A stretch of 64,000 nt of DNA from Gari tellinella (Eukaryota > Mollusca > Bivalvia > Cardiida > Psammobiidae), in NCBI GenBank assembly GCA_922989275.2, contig OV277866.1, positions 58,767,246 through 58,831,245 on the forward strand, written 5' to 3'. Below, piece after piece: positions 51,030 to 63,025 of the stretch. Position 1 is the first letter of the stretch. Each line of letters opens with the position of its first letter. The position numbers and the translations under genes are program-made. The notes beneath the pieces are model-generated. The model did not search any database. It was not told the DNA's origin and saw only the letters and a program-made list of their open reading frames with translations.

Positions 51030-51250
51030 TTAACACATTACACCATTAATATGCCTTTGGCTATATTTTGTTCCACAATTGGAGAAAATAGTTCCACTTT
51101 ATACAGTCATGGATATGCAATATAAGAAATAGTGTCTATATCTTAGCACATGAGAGCTTCAAGCAGGTGGAAAGTAAAGCTGAATGCACCTTCAGGCACA
51201 TTCTGCTTTACTTTCAACATGCTTTACATGATCACTTATCTCCAACAGGG
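51030..51250. mobile_element. Palindrome MITE, copy 19, right end lost
   Basis: TTAACACATTACACCATTAATATGCC leads to the palindrome GCTTCAAGCAGGTGGAAAG...CTTTCAACATGCTTTA and stops at CTCCAACAGGGG. It sits 40 bp upstream of the exon 1 acceptor. Confidence 0.7.
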
Positions 51251-51254
51251 GCGT

Positions 51255-52745
51255 AGCTAGACCAATTAGGAAGTATACGCAGTCATATACTAGGGGGGTC
51301 CGGGGGAGCATTCATCTCTTATTCCGCGCTCCCCGGGAAATTTTTAAATCCTAGATGGTCTCAGGTGCGTTCTGAGGGCGTTTTCCGCATTCAAAGACTA
51401 TGTAAAAATTTGACTCAAAATAACAAATTATTGATTCTAGGATAACGTTTTTTTCCCGACAGCTTGTCTTCCAGTCTTTGATCTCTACCCCCTACGATTT
51501 TTATTGCATTTTTGGACTTTTCAATTTTTCTATATTTGCGGACAATGTTGAATGCAAACGAAAAGCAAACTCATTACAATAAAACTGGGAAAAGAACAAC
51601 TAATCAGAAAGAAACAACAGGAAGACAAAATCAATTCTATGTGGGATTTATTTACCAAATAACAGTGCATACCCTGCTCAGGATTTTAACGTAAGCCAGT
51701 AAAGGAGCCCTCTTGTCTTGGTCTACACTGTTTGCACAGGACAAGTGCACTGTTTACATTTTCAAACTTAATTCATTCTCCCTGAAACATCATATGGTGA
51801 ATTCCAATTTCTAATTAAACAGATCTAGCTCTAAGTTAAGTTCATTTTTTACCTATATCAAGTCTGTTTTAAATAACTGTTGTTCCTCATCCTCTGTATG
51901 TCGAAAGGATTAATCTATTGTATTGTTGCCAGACTGTCATTTCCATGGTTACTATGCCAGCGTAGGGATCATGGCTATATCACTATACATGAATAATGTA
52001 AGGCATCTGTCACCCTGATGCTTGCATAGGGACTTTAGGTTACAAGACCAGTGGTTTTTTTTCACCAATTTGGGGTAATGGGTTGGTAGTTGGTACCCAT
52101 TCAGTTGGGAAAAATATGCCCTAAAAGGATTCAAAATACCTGATTTGGGCAAAAATTAAGTCATACCACGCTCATAATGGGGGAAAATCTGCCCCCCCCC
52201 CCCCCCACAAAAAACAACAACAACAACACAACAACAAACAATCAAAAAACAAACTGATGACAAAAAGTGTCCAACTGACATGATTAAACCAGAGTATTGG
52301 AACATGTATTCCTCCCTATACTACCACTTAGCAACTTAGCAGGACCTCTGGCTGTTGTGACCAGACCAGATATGATTTGAAGGTCCACAATACATGCCAA
52401 TGCAGCCATCCCTTCTATTAGTTATGAATCACAAGTGTAAAAGAAAAAAAAAGCAGGCCAGCTGGAGGAGGGGTTGGGGGGATGTTGCATGCAGCTATTC
52501 AGTAACGACATAGAAGAAGTATCTGCACCTGACTTCTCCTGTGCTTTCAATCCTTTCATGCATCTTTTTGAAATAATTCATATGAGTAGTCAGTACTAGT
52601 CAATCAGTAGTCAGAACTCACACTTATCATAGGATCCAATGCAGACATAAAGAAGAAAAGATTCCATTATTTATAATATAATTATTCATTCATTTACTGC
52701 CTCTTTTCTGCATGGACTTCCAGACTAGGAATCAGTACTGGAAAG
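51255..52745. other. Upstream intron or promoter region, no gene seen
   Basis: It contains a remnant of the GATCAGAGGG family near 51,700 (GGAGCCCTCTTGTCTTGGTC), a C run of about 15 at 52,193-52,207, and a short CAACAACAACA tract. No first exon or promoter could be fixed. A 5' UTR exon probably lies here or further right. Confidence 0.4.
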
Positions 52746-52756
52746 TACACTCTGTG

Positions 52757-53370
52757 GGGTGCCGGACTTTTCGGTAAATGACCAGTTCAGTAAATTGATT
52801 TTATATAGTGAAGGTCTGGACGTTTCGGTAAAAAGATAAATTATAGTAATTAAAGGTTTATGTACCTGTATATCACACCTTTCCATTGATCAATAACTGA
52901 TAGCGCTTGATATGTAATAATGTGTACCTTTGAATACCTAGGTTGGATCTAAACTAAATATACGATCTAGTTCTGGAAAGGGTAAAATTCCTATGCCGAA
53001 TCGGGGCTTTAAGGTCGATAATGAAGTGGGAAATGGAAAAAGGTAAAAATTTCAAAGTGAACATTGAGAGTCCTTTGAAAGTATTTGCAATCCCAATTAT
53101 TTTTACCTCCTTTACATGTCCATCTATTTGATTCTATTTCGTTGGTAGATCAGGATCCACTAGGAACGTTCCTGGATCCACATATACTAAAACAAACCTG
53201 CAAAAGTGGCACAAACACCGTGACATAGTCTGATTGTTACCGGGAGAGGTGCGATATACTTATAATCCTCTAATTACTATATATAATTTACCTTTTTACC
53301 GAAACGTCCAGACCTTCACTATATAAAATCAATTTACCGAACTGGTCATTTACCGAAACGTCTGTAAATC
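52757..53370. mobile_element. 614-bp MULE-like MITE with a 9-bp target duplication
   Basis: CACTCTGTG flanks it at 52,748-52,756 and 53,371-53,379. The inverted arms span about 110 bp: TTTCGGTAAATGACCAGTTC and AAATTGATTTTATATAGTG, GTCTGGACGTTTCGGTAAAA at left, with complements at right. The 9-bp duplication and long inverted arms suit Mutator-like elements. It has no coding capacity. Confidence 0.8.
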
Positions 53371-53379
53371 CACTCTGTG

Positions 53380-54960
53380 TACAGTTAGAGACAGTGAGCT
53401 ATTTTTAGACGTCAGGCGCTGTCAGGATGGCACCTGTCAAAGGTTAGCTTGTCGTCACAAGGGGTTCATTGATGAGACTAAGTACTGGGTAGATCTATCA
53501 TCTAATAAAATAGAAAACAACACATACCTGTGCCATATATTGGTCTGAAATATTTGAGTCCAAAGTCCAATTACTTTTCAAGTCTAAACTAGACATTGGC
53601 CTGCATGATTTCAATAACGCTTTATCAGCCAGCATCTGCTGAAAAATGCTGTCTGCTTTTCCTTTTCAAAATTAGAGTTCAGGCAATTCACCTGCCTTTA
53701 GATAGATTCTAGTTTATCCACAACTCTGCTACACTTAATATCGCTTCCAGGTTCATTTACAATTTACGTAGATCTATTTGGCATACATTAGGCCGACACT
53801 GGCGACAGAAATTTCCAAAGCTCTGGCCTAGATTTTACAAAATCGATATTTTCAGAAAATGACGGGAAGATCAATTTACAAATTACAATTACTTTAAATT
53901 GAAAACCAGTTCATAAGTTAGTCAGTGTATCAATGATTTCGTGATTTAAAGATGGAACAAAATAGGGGGTTACTTACTACATCTGCTATTCTGTTAATTG
54001 AAATGTCTGTCAATGTTGATGTTCGGGTTTTCTCCTGGTGTTTTTTCACGGTTTCAATCCGACTTTCACTTTCGTTTTAGCCCAATCGCAATTGCTTGGA
54101 CAACACGACGATTTATTCCGATTGACTACATACTCATGCGCATATTCTGCTTTTGCGGGATAGGTTACGGGGCATTCGGAAGAATGAACAATGGCAGTTA
54201 TTTTCAAACTAGATTAATTGTCATATATATTTAACCACCAAATTGACCACAATTACAATCTAGCAATGGAATCATATCTATCTTACATAAACAGCTCTCT
54301 CCATCTTTTTCTCAATTAACTATTTCCAATCCAAGTTTGATCGTCTGTTTTAGGCCTAACCCTCTTACCGCCCAAATATCGTCTGCATTGGTTGTGTGAC
54401 TAGTGTCGTCTGCAATATCTTTAAAGTTAGCTTTTAGGGTTGTATTTAATGTAGAAATGTCGATATGAGTGTCAAACCGCGGCGTCTGATCAGGATCCGG
54501 ATAATCCCAACTGTTGCAAAGTCACCATTTGGCGTCATTGGCTGTAAACACGAATGAAGAACGAAGAGAATAATTTTATTTCTAAAACATCCGAACGACT
54601 TTTTTGAAGCTGGCGATATTGTTCTTTACTCAAATTCTGTTTCAATCTGTGTCTTTGAACAGGGACATATTACTTAGCAAAAATAGAAACTTTACATACT
54701 TAAGAGCCGGTTTAAGCGATGTTTTAATGACGTTTCATAAAATATACGCATATTTAATAATGGAATTATTGATAAAGACCATACACACTCTCGCTAATTT
54801 GTACCGCGCACGACGTAGCACGCTTTCCACTTCCGGTTTTCAACACTGACGGTGAGTTGACCTATTCAGGGTTTATTTCACGTTTATTTAATGCAACAAG
54901 CACACGCAGGCTTTAGCTAAACACCGAAAAAACAAATTTGTAAACATTTGCGTTTCAAAA
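53380..54960. other. Intergenic, no gene seen
   Basis: A remnant CGGCGTCTGATCAGGATCCGGA of the GACGCCG hairpin family lies near 54,480. The plus-strand frames at 53,998 and 54,604 have no recognised features and no splice context. This may hold the promoter of the sensor gene, which I cannot locate. Confidence 0.4.
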
Positions 54961-54965
54961 CTGAG

Positions 54966-55600
54966 ATGCCACAGCTTTCTGAAAATCACAGAAATCAGGT
55001 CTTTTGGCATGCCTACGACGGGCGCGTCAAAAACTGATGTTGCGCGTCATTTTGGACGCCTACAGTAGAAAATTCATTTCTTGAATACTCGTTACAGAGT
55101 TATGGTGTAATTCAAGGATCGTCCAAAATCGTTGAAGTCACGACGAGACGACCGCACTCTTACGTTAACGTACCGACGTAACCGTTTGATCCCAGCAACG
55201 GTTACTGCTCGGCGGTTTGGGATCACTGCCGAGACAATAAGGAATCGTCTGAGCCAATGTCACGGTCCTATCCGTACCCGTAGACCGTATACTTGGCAGA
55301 TATTAACTGCACACATAACGCACAGAATAAGGTTAACGTCATGCCCTGGCCTTCGGTATCAGCGGGTCTGAAACCAATAGAGTATGTATGGGATAAAATT
55401 GGCGTCGGGGCGGAACAATCACCAGATTGACACGACCAACGACCTCAGATATGCTCGAATACGAAAATGGCAAGTCATCCCAGATGACGTCATTAGACGG
55501 TACATCCGTGACGGAGTGTTGCTTGCAATAGGCTCGACAGTAGGCTCACACGCTACTGAAATGACTTTATGCAAAAAGTCACCTAAAATGAAACATGAAA
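54966..55600 (+). pseudogene. Tc1/IS630-type transposase, catalytic core deleted
   Basis: ATG at 54,966 opens MPQLSENHRNQVFWHAYDGR, the usual start of this transposase group, then a stop. After frame changes the second helix-turn-helix reads RRNRLIPATVTARRFGITAE and TIRNRLSQCHGPIRTRRPYT (55,186-55,290). The next block is MPWPSVSAGLKPIEYVWDKI in another frame, then WQVIPDDVIRRYIRDGVLLA. The region that should carry the first two catalytic aspartates (about 170 codons) is absent between the two blocks. The element is defective, and the last acidic position (IEYVWD) survives. Confidence 0.75.
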
Positions 55601-55609
55601 ATGAACTAA

Positions 55610-56400
55610 ACACATCTTGCGAACACCTTGACATCTCTGAGAATTTTGAAATCGACCCCTATATGCATTTTGACGTCAAATTACGACGTGACTTTTGGAT
55701 TTTGTTCATCATCATTGTCGAGAACTTGCAGACATTGATCCAAAGTTTAGAATAACAATAAGCTTTTTGCAAAATTGGGTTTTATAGACAGAATTATAAG
55801 CATTAGAGTCCCATGTAAAGTAGATCTATAACGGGTAGTTATATATGGTCCCTGCTTTGAAGAAGAACGAACCAATTTCTGAATTTCATTAAATGGCATT
55901 TTAAATGGCATTTTAGCACACAAAAGTTATTCAGTTGTGAAAGAGATAAGGGAGCTATATACCACAGGGGCGAACCTCTGTCATACAAGAGCTGGAAACA
56001 GGACGACGCTAGGCCACGGCTGCGTCACGAGTTTGGTAACAAACAGGAGACAATTGGGTTGAAAACGCGAATTATGGAAGCGATTGGACGCGAAATGAAC
56101 CTTTAAACTGGTTTGTAGCATTTTTATGCCAAATTACTACTTGAAATAAGTATAGTTTTGTTCAATGATTTTAATAAATGTCAGTATAAACGGTAATGGT
56201 TTTTAACAGGGTACACGGAAGCTACAAACGTCAATATCATGACTGCGAAATTCCTTATTATAGTGTATATGCTTTGATACTCAAAAGTGAACTAGATCTA
56301 TTAACATAGCGAAATGATTTGTTATAAAAAGATTTTTGTCTAAACAATATTAATTTTGTGTATTTATGTAATTTCGATCAGTGATATGGTGGAAATAAGA
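55610..56400. other. Intergenic, weak coding traces only
   Basis: The frame continues to 55,755 without recognised content. A 50-codon open piece at about 55,952-56,106 (KSWKQDDARPRLRHEFGNKQ and a TRIMEAIGREMN helix) could be a decayed 5' part of the next pseudogene. Nothing firm was found. Confidence 0.3.
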
Positions 56401-56419
56401 AGTAGTTTGAACAATAAAA

Positions 56420-58390
56420 TGTCACGCTTGCACGATGACGCTGTATCGGACGCCGGGGCGACACCAGTTGCAATGTAACGAACACGTGACGATGGTTCTT
56501 GTCTGCTTCATGAAAACGGTAGATGCTGCTCTAGACGGTTTGAAGGAGAACTCGAGGTGATCAAGCATCAAGTTAGGGTTCGTCCGGATCGGAAGCTAAC
56601 GCTGTTTATAGATGAAAACAATGAAAGTATAAGAACATACAAAATTACAGGCAATGGCATACACTGTGAATCAGAAAGCGTCACGTTAGATAAAACAACG
56701 AGAAGCTGCACATACCTACCAGATCTTTGACAGAAAGCCCTGTTAAAAATGAAAAAAAATCTATACGCCAACAAAAAACGTACACAAACAATTATGTAGT
56801 GAAACTTTGACGGATGTCCATAGCATACTAAGCTGCGGTGATATTGATTTCCGCCTGGCATAATAAACATTGAAGATAAATCAGAGTGTAGAGATGAATT
56901 TGAAATGAAAACAGAAAGTACACCGGTTATTGTAGGACAATAACGTCTTCAATTAGCTGTTTCAAGGCTTCGAGAATTACTGCCGTCAGTTACAGCGTAT
57001 TTTATGGATAAAGGGCGTCTTGATGAGTGGATTGTTTTCTTAAATTTAGTTAACAAAGGAAAATATGATGTAGATCACATAGCTAGTCAGCTCTTTTGGG
57101 ATGTGATAAGGTTTAAGTATGCAGCCGATATTCATGCCATGGGATTCACTCCCGAAGTCAAAGAATTCTGGGCTGTTAGACTGTCACTTTTTCATGCGAA
57201 ATTCATACGGTTCATGGGTGGTCTGGAGACAACAGCTATTTCTATTGAACATACTGATGAGAAATCCGCTGTGACCGATGAGACAAGAGTTAGTTTTGTG
57301 TGATCTGACTTAAAGATACTGAAAGAAGAAAAGAAAAAAACCCAGCGCATTCATTGCACAACGCCAGGAATCATCACTTCAAATATAGAAGATGTGGCAT
57401 CCATTCCGAATTCTGAAATGAAAGCATAAAACTTTGCATTGATGGGAAGAAAATATCGTCAGGGTTCGGGAAAACTCTGGGAGATGAAGATTTATTTGGT
57501 AACGAGTCAGAACCCACATTAGAGCAGAAGAAAGAACGGCTAAATGTAGAACAAACATTGATTGCTAAAACTCTGATTTTTGTTGAACAACAAACAGTAC
57601 TTGATATTGGAAATATAGAAAACTTATTGGAAAGCAAGAAGGATAATCTTCGCTTAAAGTACATTGATATTACATGTATATCTGTGTTATCGGAAAGAAT
57701 CAAAGAACTGACATTTTTAAAAGTGAAAAGATCTCTAGCTATTGAGCAATTTCTGAAACTAGCTAAAAAGCCATGGCAAAAGTCAAACAACGGTTATGTA
57801 ACCAGCAGTATGAAAACCCAGCTTTTGAAAAAATTATGTGTATATACGATGCAATGCAAACAACAGACAGGCTAGTGGCGGTTGCTGCAGCTTGTAGTGG
57901 TGTGCTAGATATGTACAGCGTAGACAAGACAGTTTATCTTGACAATCAAAGTAACAACGTGTGTCTAAAGGAGACTGAAATTGTTGCAGAGTCCATGAAG
58001 TTGCAACCTTACATGACAAAACAAAGATCTGAAAAGTGGATAGAAATAAGAAAAGGTGCAAAAGTAACAGGTAGCACATTTTACAGAGCCGTCGGTCTAA
58101 GTACATTAAAAGAGCAACAAAAACACTTTGAACGTGTTATTTACAAGACAGATAACCGCGATGACACATCTGAATCACAAACGAAGCTATGAAGCATGGG
58201 ACTGAAAATGAAATTAATTGTATTGGAGTTCTTGTAGCAAAAGTTCTGCCAGTATACGCTCTAACAACTTGCTTTTTTGAAGAAGGCTGTTACTGCTTTC
58301 CGAAAGGCGAAGATGAAAAGTTAATGGTCATTTGTCCAGATGGAAGTTGCAGAAAGGATGATATACCATCAATATACTTCTCAATAGTAT
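56420..58390 (+). pseudogene. Decayed gene with a YqaJ/lambda-exonuclease-like domain
   Basis: Open pieces in shifting frames run from MSRLHDDAVSDAGATPVAM (stop) through LHENGRCCSRRFEGELEVIK, KGRLDEWIVFLNLV and YAADIHAMGFTPEVKEFWAV to the nuclease part. That part has QRSEKWIEIRKGAKVTGSTF near 58,021, then MKHGTENEIN near 58,191, then KGEDEKLMVICPDGSC near 58,303. WxxxR...xTGS, the HGxxxE helix and PDG are the motifs of the YqaJ/phage alkaline exonuclease fold. Stops and frame changes occur near 56,476, 56,729, 57,300, 57,430, 57,850 and 58,190. The frame ends in a hairpin repeat before the expected E.K after PDG. Confidence 0.6.
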
Positions 58391-58394
58391 TACA

Positions 58395-58740
58395 TATCAG
58401 GTATTTGCTTAAAGCGAGGTGACAATAAAACAGAAAGCTCCTGCCCGAGCCTTTTGTTTACCGCCACATTGCTTTAAGTTGTGCGTTGTCTTTTAAACAT
58501 CAATAAATACTGCTGTAAGGGCCGTAATAGAGAGGTTTCACTGTAATAGAAATCTACCGCTACCTGTTATTTTCACTATCTATTATGCCATTAAAACGAA
58601 TGCTAATTGATAGTATAAAGACAGTTGACAGCTTAAAGTAAGGTGATAGAAAAATGGAAATCTGCTAAAGGAGTTTTCTGTTTATCTATCACCTTGCTTT
58701 AAGCAGTCACCTGTTTTAAACCTCGCAATGGTGTTTACTA
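58395..58740. repeat. Two hairpin repeats of a GCTTAAAGxxAGGTGA type
   Basis: The first (about 58,408-58,480) pairs CTTAAAGCGAGGTGACAATAAAACAG with CTGTTT..-like arms to TTGCTTTAAG. The second (about 58,632-58,708) pairs GCTTAAAGTAAGGTGATAGA with TCTATCACCTTGCTTTAAGC. They resemble the palindrome MITE core but with a different arm sequence. Between them, a fragment GTAATAGAGAGG..TCACTGTAAT recalls the CAGCG-ended MITE. Confidence 0.6.
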
Positions 58741-58765
58741 TCAGGTGTTTACGACAGGTGGTTTC

Positions 58766-59011
58766 TTAACCCTTTACTCCATAGCCTGTTTCTAGTTTTG
58801 AAGATAGGTGACCACTAAAAGCAGGTTGAAAGTAAAGAAGAATGCGCCGCATTCTTCTTTACTTTCAGCCTGCTTAAAGCTACCATCTGCTAGGATATAA
58901 ACATTATTTCTAATGGTACATGCTTATGACTGTATAAATTTTGAACTATTTTCTTCGGTGAAGGAATAAATTAGATGTGCTAAAAGGCGCTTCTAAGGAG
59001 TAAAGGGTTAA
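58766..59011. mobile_element. Palindrome MITE, copy 20
   Basis: It runs TTAACCCTTTACTCCATAGC to GGAGTAAAGGGTTAA. The palindrome centre is shortened to AATGCGCCGCATT. It lies outside the sensor gene, so the family is not restricted to it. Confidence 0.8.
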
Positions 59012-59399
59012 AGCAAGGTGACAATAAAACAGAAAACTCCTGCATGAGCCGTCCATGGCGTTGGCTGCTACCTACACGTACACATGCCCAACTTTCTATT
59101 CGGCAATTTTCACACTGACAGATCTGAATCTGTACTCAAGGGTAGTAACTATTGCAAAGTTTCGGAAGAGTTGTCCCGTACAATACGAAACAAGAATATC
59201 TTTAAAATAATTCAGCGGAGTGCGTGGTGGAAGTAAATACTTAAGATGGGCATGGACAATGTATGAAATTGAGGGTTTCAAAGAATTACCTTGGATCGAA
59301 AAGCAAAAAAGTTAAAAATACAGTAACTTTCTTGTAAATTATAGCATAGCTACAATAATAGCTAACTTCTACAGAATTGCCAAATGATAATTTAAACCT

Positions 59400-60866
59400 T
59401 ATCCTGCTGATCGCACCAGAACATGTTGAAGCTGAACACTGACAAAACTGAGGTCATACTGTTTCATTCAAAAAAGTTTAACGTTCCTGGAGATTTTCAC
59501 GTACAAGTGGGAAACTCTAAAATCAAACCATCAAGTGTGTGTGAAGAATCTTGGTGCAAGATTAGATTCCCAAATGGATATGACACAGCACATTAACGAT
59601 GTGTGCAGGTCTGGCTACTCACAGCTGAGGCAGATAGGTCATATTAGACAGTACCTTTCTTCAGAAGCTACAAAGACCTTGATCAATTCTCTGGTCACTT
59701 CAAAAATTGACTACTGCAACTCACTGCTGTGTGGGATTCCCCAAATCTCACTATGCAAACTACAGCGTGTGCAAAATACAGCAGCCCGCATAATTACCAG
59801 GACCCCTCGGTACAATCACATCACTCCAGTCTTGAAGGATCTTCACTGGCTTCCAGTTCAACACAGAATTGAATTCAAAATTCTGACACTCACATACAAA
59901 GCCATGTGCAATGATTCTCCAAGGTACATTGTCAATATGCTTGACGTGTATAAACCTCGAAGAGAGCTGCGATCTGCGACTAAATCAGTATCGCTGGTTG
60001 TACCGAGGAGTCGTTTGGTGAGGTTTGGAGATAGAAGTTTCATGCATGCAGCCCCAAAGCTCTGGAACAGGCTACCATCAGACATCAGAGATGCGAGCTC
60101 AGTTGCAGTTTTCAAAAAGCGTCTGAAAACACATTTCTTTAATATTTGTTATTAGAACACTGCTACCTATGCGATATGTTCTTGCTGTAGATACTGCGGA
60201 TCCAAATGGGAGTTCTGGGGTATTATCTGGTTTTTGGTCTCTTATAGAAATTTTTAGTTATTGTCGCATGCTATTTTTCCTAGTTATGTTACATTGGGCG
60301 GCCTGCATTGGGCGTTCTGCTATTGTTTTTATCAGTCGGCATAAAGAAGCCATTTCCTTCGTTGCTCTAATAGATTGATGAGGTAATGCAATCGCCGTTT
60401 TGTGGGCTGTCTTTTGTATGTTTAGTGCCCTTCATTGGGCGTTCTACTGTTATTTCTATCAGTCGGCATTAAGAAGCCTTTACCTTCATTACTAATTGAT
60501 TGATGGGGTCACGTGATCGCCATTTTGGGGGCTGTCTTTTGTATGTTTATTCATGTTTATTTTAGATCTAACTGTAGTCATTTGTCTTTTCCTGGCGGCC
60601 TGCATTTGGGCGCTCTACTATTGTTTCTATCGGTCGACAATCAGAAGCCGGTCGCTTCATTGCTGATTGATGGGGGTAATGTGATCGCCATTTTGGGGGC
60701 TGTCTTTTATATTTTTATTCATGTTTGTTATAGATCTTATTGTAGTTATTTTGTCTTTTCTTGCTTTGTAGGTACATTTGTGTAATTTCATGTGAAGAGC
60801 TTGTGAACGCACTACCCCTGTGTGAAAAGAGCGCTATATAAATGTGGTATAATAATAATAATCGCA
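59400..60866 (+). pseudogene. 5'-truncated CR1/L2-type LINE, C-terminal pol
   Basis: It opens at NMLKLNTDKTEVILFHSKKF. After a frameshift near 59,530 it continues as CVKNLGARLDSQMDMTQHIN, LVTSKIDYCNSLLCGIPQ, KLQRVQNTAARIITRTPRYN, HITPVLKDLHWLPVQHRIEF and AAPKLWNRLPSDIRD to 60,155. These blocks are characteristic of the region after the reverse transcriptase in CR1/L2 LINEs. The 3' UTR ends GCGCTATATAAATGTGGTAT and an (ATA)n run at 60,850-60,862. The endonuclease and the FADD region are missing. Confidence 0.85.
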
Positions 60867-60869
60867 GAT

Positions 60870-62450
60870 TCTTGCATTAATTAACTGCTCTATTTATCAC
60901 AGTTCATTCATGAAGTTTATTGAAACAAGCTTTAGTTGAACAGATTGTAATATCTAGAAATACAAACATGTTGTCATAGCTATTGCAGACTGTGTCTATC
61001 AATTTTGCACTCACAATTCATCTCCAGTAAAACTTGTAATTGGGTACATAGACCAGCCTGCATGAACTTTGTCCCCTGTCCAATCAGACCATTCAGGTTT
61101 AAGCAGGTGTCCATTAACCTAGGTTTCTGACCATTTATCATTGGTTGATAATGTGCAATGGCTGGGTCTAAATAGATGTTATACAGCGCCGCTAAAAAAT
61201 CTTAATTAAACAACATATTACTCGGCAATGTGCACACTAGCAGGGTTGACGTTTGTTTCAAGGGAAGTTCCTCTTAGCAAAGTATCGGAAGAGTCAGTAC
61301 AATAGGAAAAAAATATCGCTTTCCGGGACTAACCCCAATATAAAAATATATGGCTTTTTGGGATAGCATTTTTATAATGCGGTACAAAGCTCGTTTCTCT
61401 TGTATCGTCACGTGGTAGAAAGAGGAGCTTCAAATTGGTTTAATACATAAAGGTGTGAAATAAAACGTCTTATCGGGGACCTCACTGTTTAAAGTATACT
61501 AATTCAAAAAAATTAGATACAATACAATGCCTACATGCATTTAAAATCAAGTTTGAGAACTGTAATACTGCTGATCAGGCATCGACCCACTCAGCGTGTG
61601 TCTGGTCAGGGGTCTCACCGCTTGGTAAGCCTGAGCATGACACTCAGATTATTCAACATAACAATAACAGCAAACATTTTAAGTCTATTTATTGTTGTTT
61701 ATTACAAATGTACCGTTTATACATTCAGGCTTCTAGCTTTTAATACAGCGTATTAACAATATTGACATTAGTTAAACAGTTTATTCACAGGGTACATGAG
61801 GATTTATTCCCGGCTGAGGAAAACCATGTAGCCCGAGCCGTTAGGCGATGTACCCTGTGAAGAAACCGTATTAAACGAATTTATTATACTGCAAAGTTTT
61901 CACTGTTCAAATGAAATATTTCGGAATTTGTCGTGCACAGCGCTCAAAGTAAACAGTAACAAAATCGCGTCAAAACATATGACGTTGAGCGTAAATGACG
62001 TCATGTTTCTGACGGTTGTTATTAAAAAAAATTGGCGCTGGTATACGTCGGCGTCATACTTTCCCAGAATAAATGTGCATGTTGCCGATTAGTTCTTAGC
62101 CGAAATTGACTTGAAATGGAGTATGCACGATTGAATGCACTTAATCCAGTCGAGCAGTCGGTCATCCTATTTTCTGCAAAGACTCAGGGGCCAGTCAGCC
62201 AATAAAAATAGCTTCATTTCTACGTATCCTGTCAGCTCACAGGGTACATGGTGTCAGGTGTACGGCTCGGTAGCCAATCAGAGGTATGTAATTTACTTTG
62301 CAGTGTAATACAGTATGTTATATACATTTATGTAAGCAATGATAGTGTGGAAAATTATTTTTAATTATAATAAAATTTCCACACTTATTTTTATGCAACG
62401 TATGACAAAACATGCCAAGTGGTTCTCATAGTTAATGTGTATAGATGTAT
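60870..62450. other. Intergenic, short inverted repeats only
   Basis: An inverted pair CACAGGGTACATG (61,786) / GATGTACCCTGTG (61,847) encloses about 45 bp; CACAGGGTACATGG recurs at 62,238. A TGACGTCA octamer lies near 61,997. No gene was recognised; the frame at 61,535 lacks coding character. Confidence 0.45.
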
Positions 62451-62458
62451 TTGTATAT

Positions 62459-62960
62459 GTTACAGTGAATAAGTGTAATCAGGGATTACGCGTACTCCCT
62501 GAACTTTTTAGGGATTTCGCGTAATCACTGAGCGTTTTAGGGAATTAATGAAATGTCCCTTTTTTCATCAAATTAATAGATTTGTACTATCATGACATTT
62601 CTATTGGGTTTAAACACTATGCTTCCTTGAAATATCATGGTCTAATGAACGTTTATACATAGTTTCTTTCACAAGTGAATAAAAATCAGTGAACAGTGTG
62701 ATTTAAGTCAGGATAATTAAAAAACCAAGACAACTGTCTTGTTAATAAGGTTAATAGCATATTTTATAGCGTGGTACTTGCCTTTGAATTTAATGAGCTA
62801 AACGAGGTAAGATTTATTACTTTAACCAAAAGTAACCGCCAAATATTTATAAAAAATCAACGAAAATCAACGCATTTTTCCTGGCAGATTTAGGGTTTAC
62901 GTGAAATCCCTGATTTTCAGGGATTTCACGTATTCCCTGATTACACTTAATCCCTGTAAC
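62459..62960. mobile_element. Foldback MITE, about 500 bp, GTTACAG ends
   Basis: Left GTTACAGTGAATAAGTGTAA and the complement of the right end GTTACAGGGATTAAGTGTAA match, and pairing continues through TCAGGGA.TACG. Inside each end are short alternating copies of CAGGGAT / ATCCCTGA and ATTTCGCGTAATC-like motifs. The flanks are TATAT-like, so the target duplication cannot be fixed. Confidence 0.75.
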
Positions 62961-63025
62961 ATATATACATATATAATGTATACACATACATAGATACCCA
63001 CGATACATAAAGCTATATATAGAAA

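Noticed and set aside
53998..54234. 78-codon plus-strand frame upstream of the sensor gene
   Set aside because: Composition is Phe/Ile-rich and random-looking, with no domain, no splice context and no start context; treated as chance.
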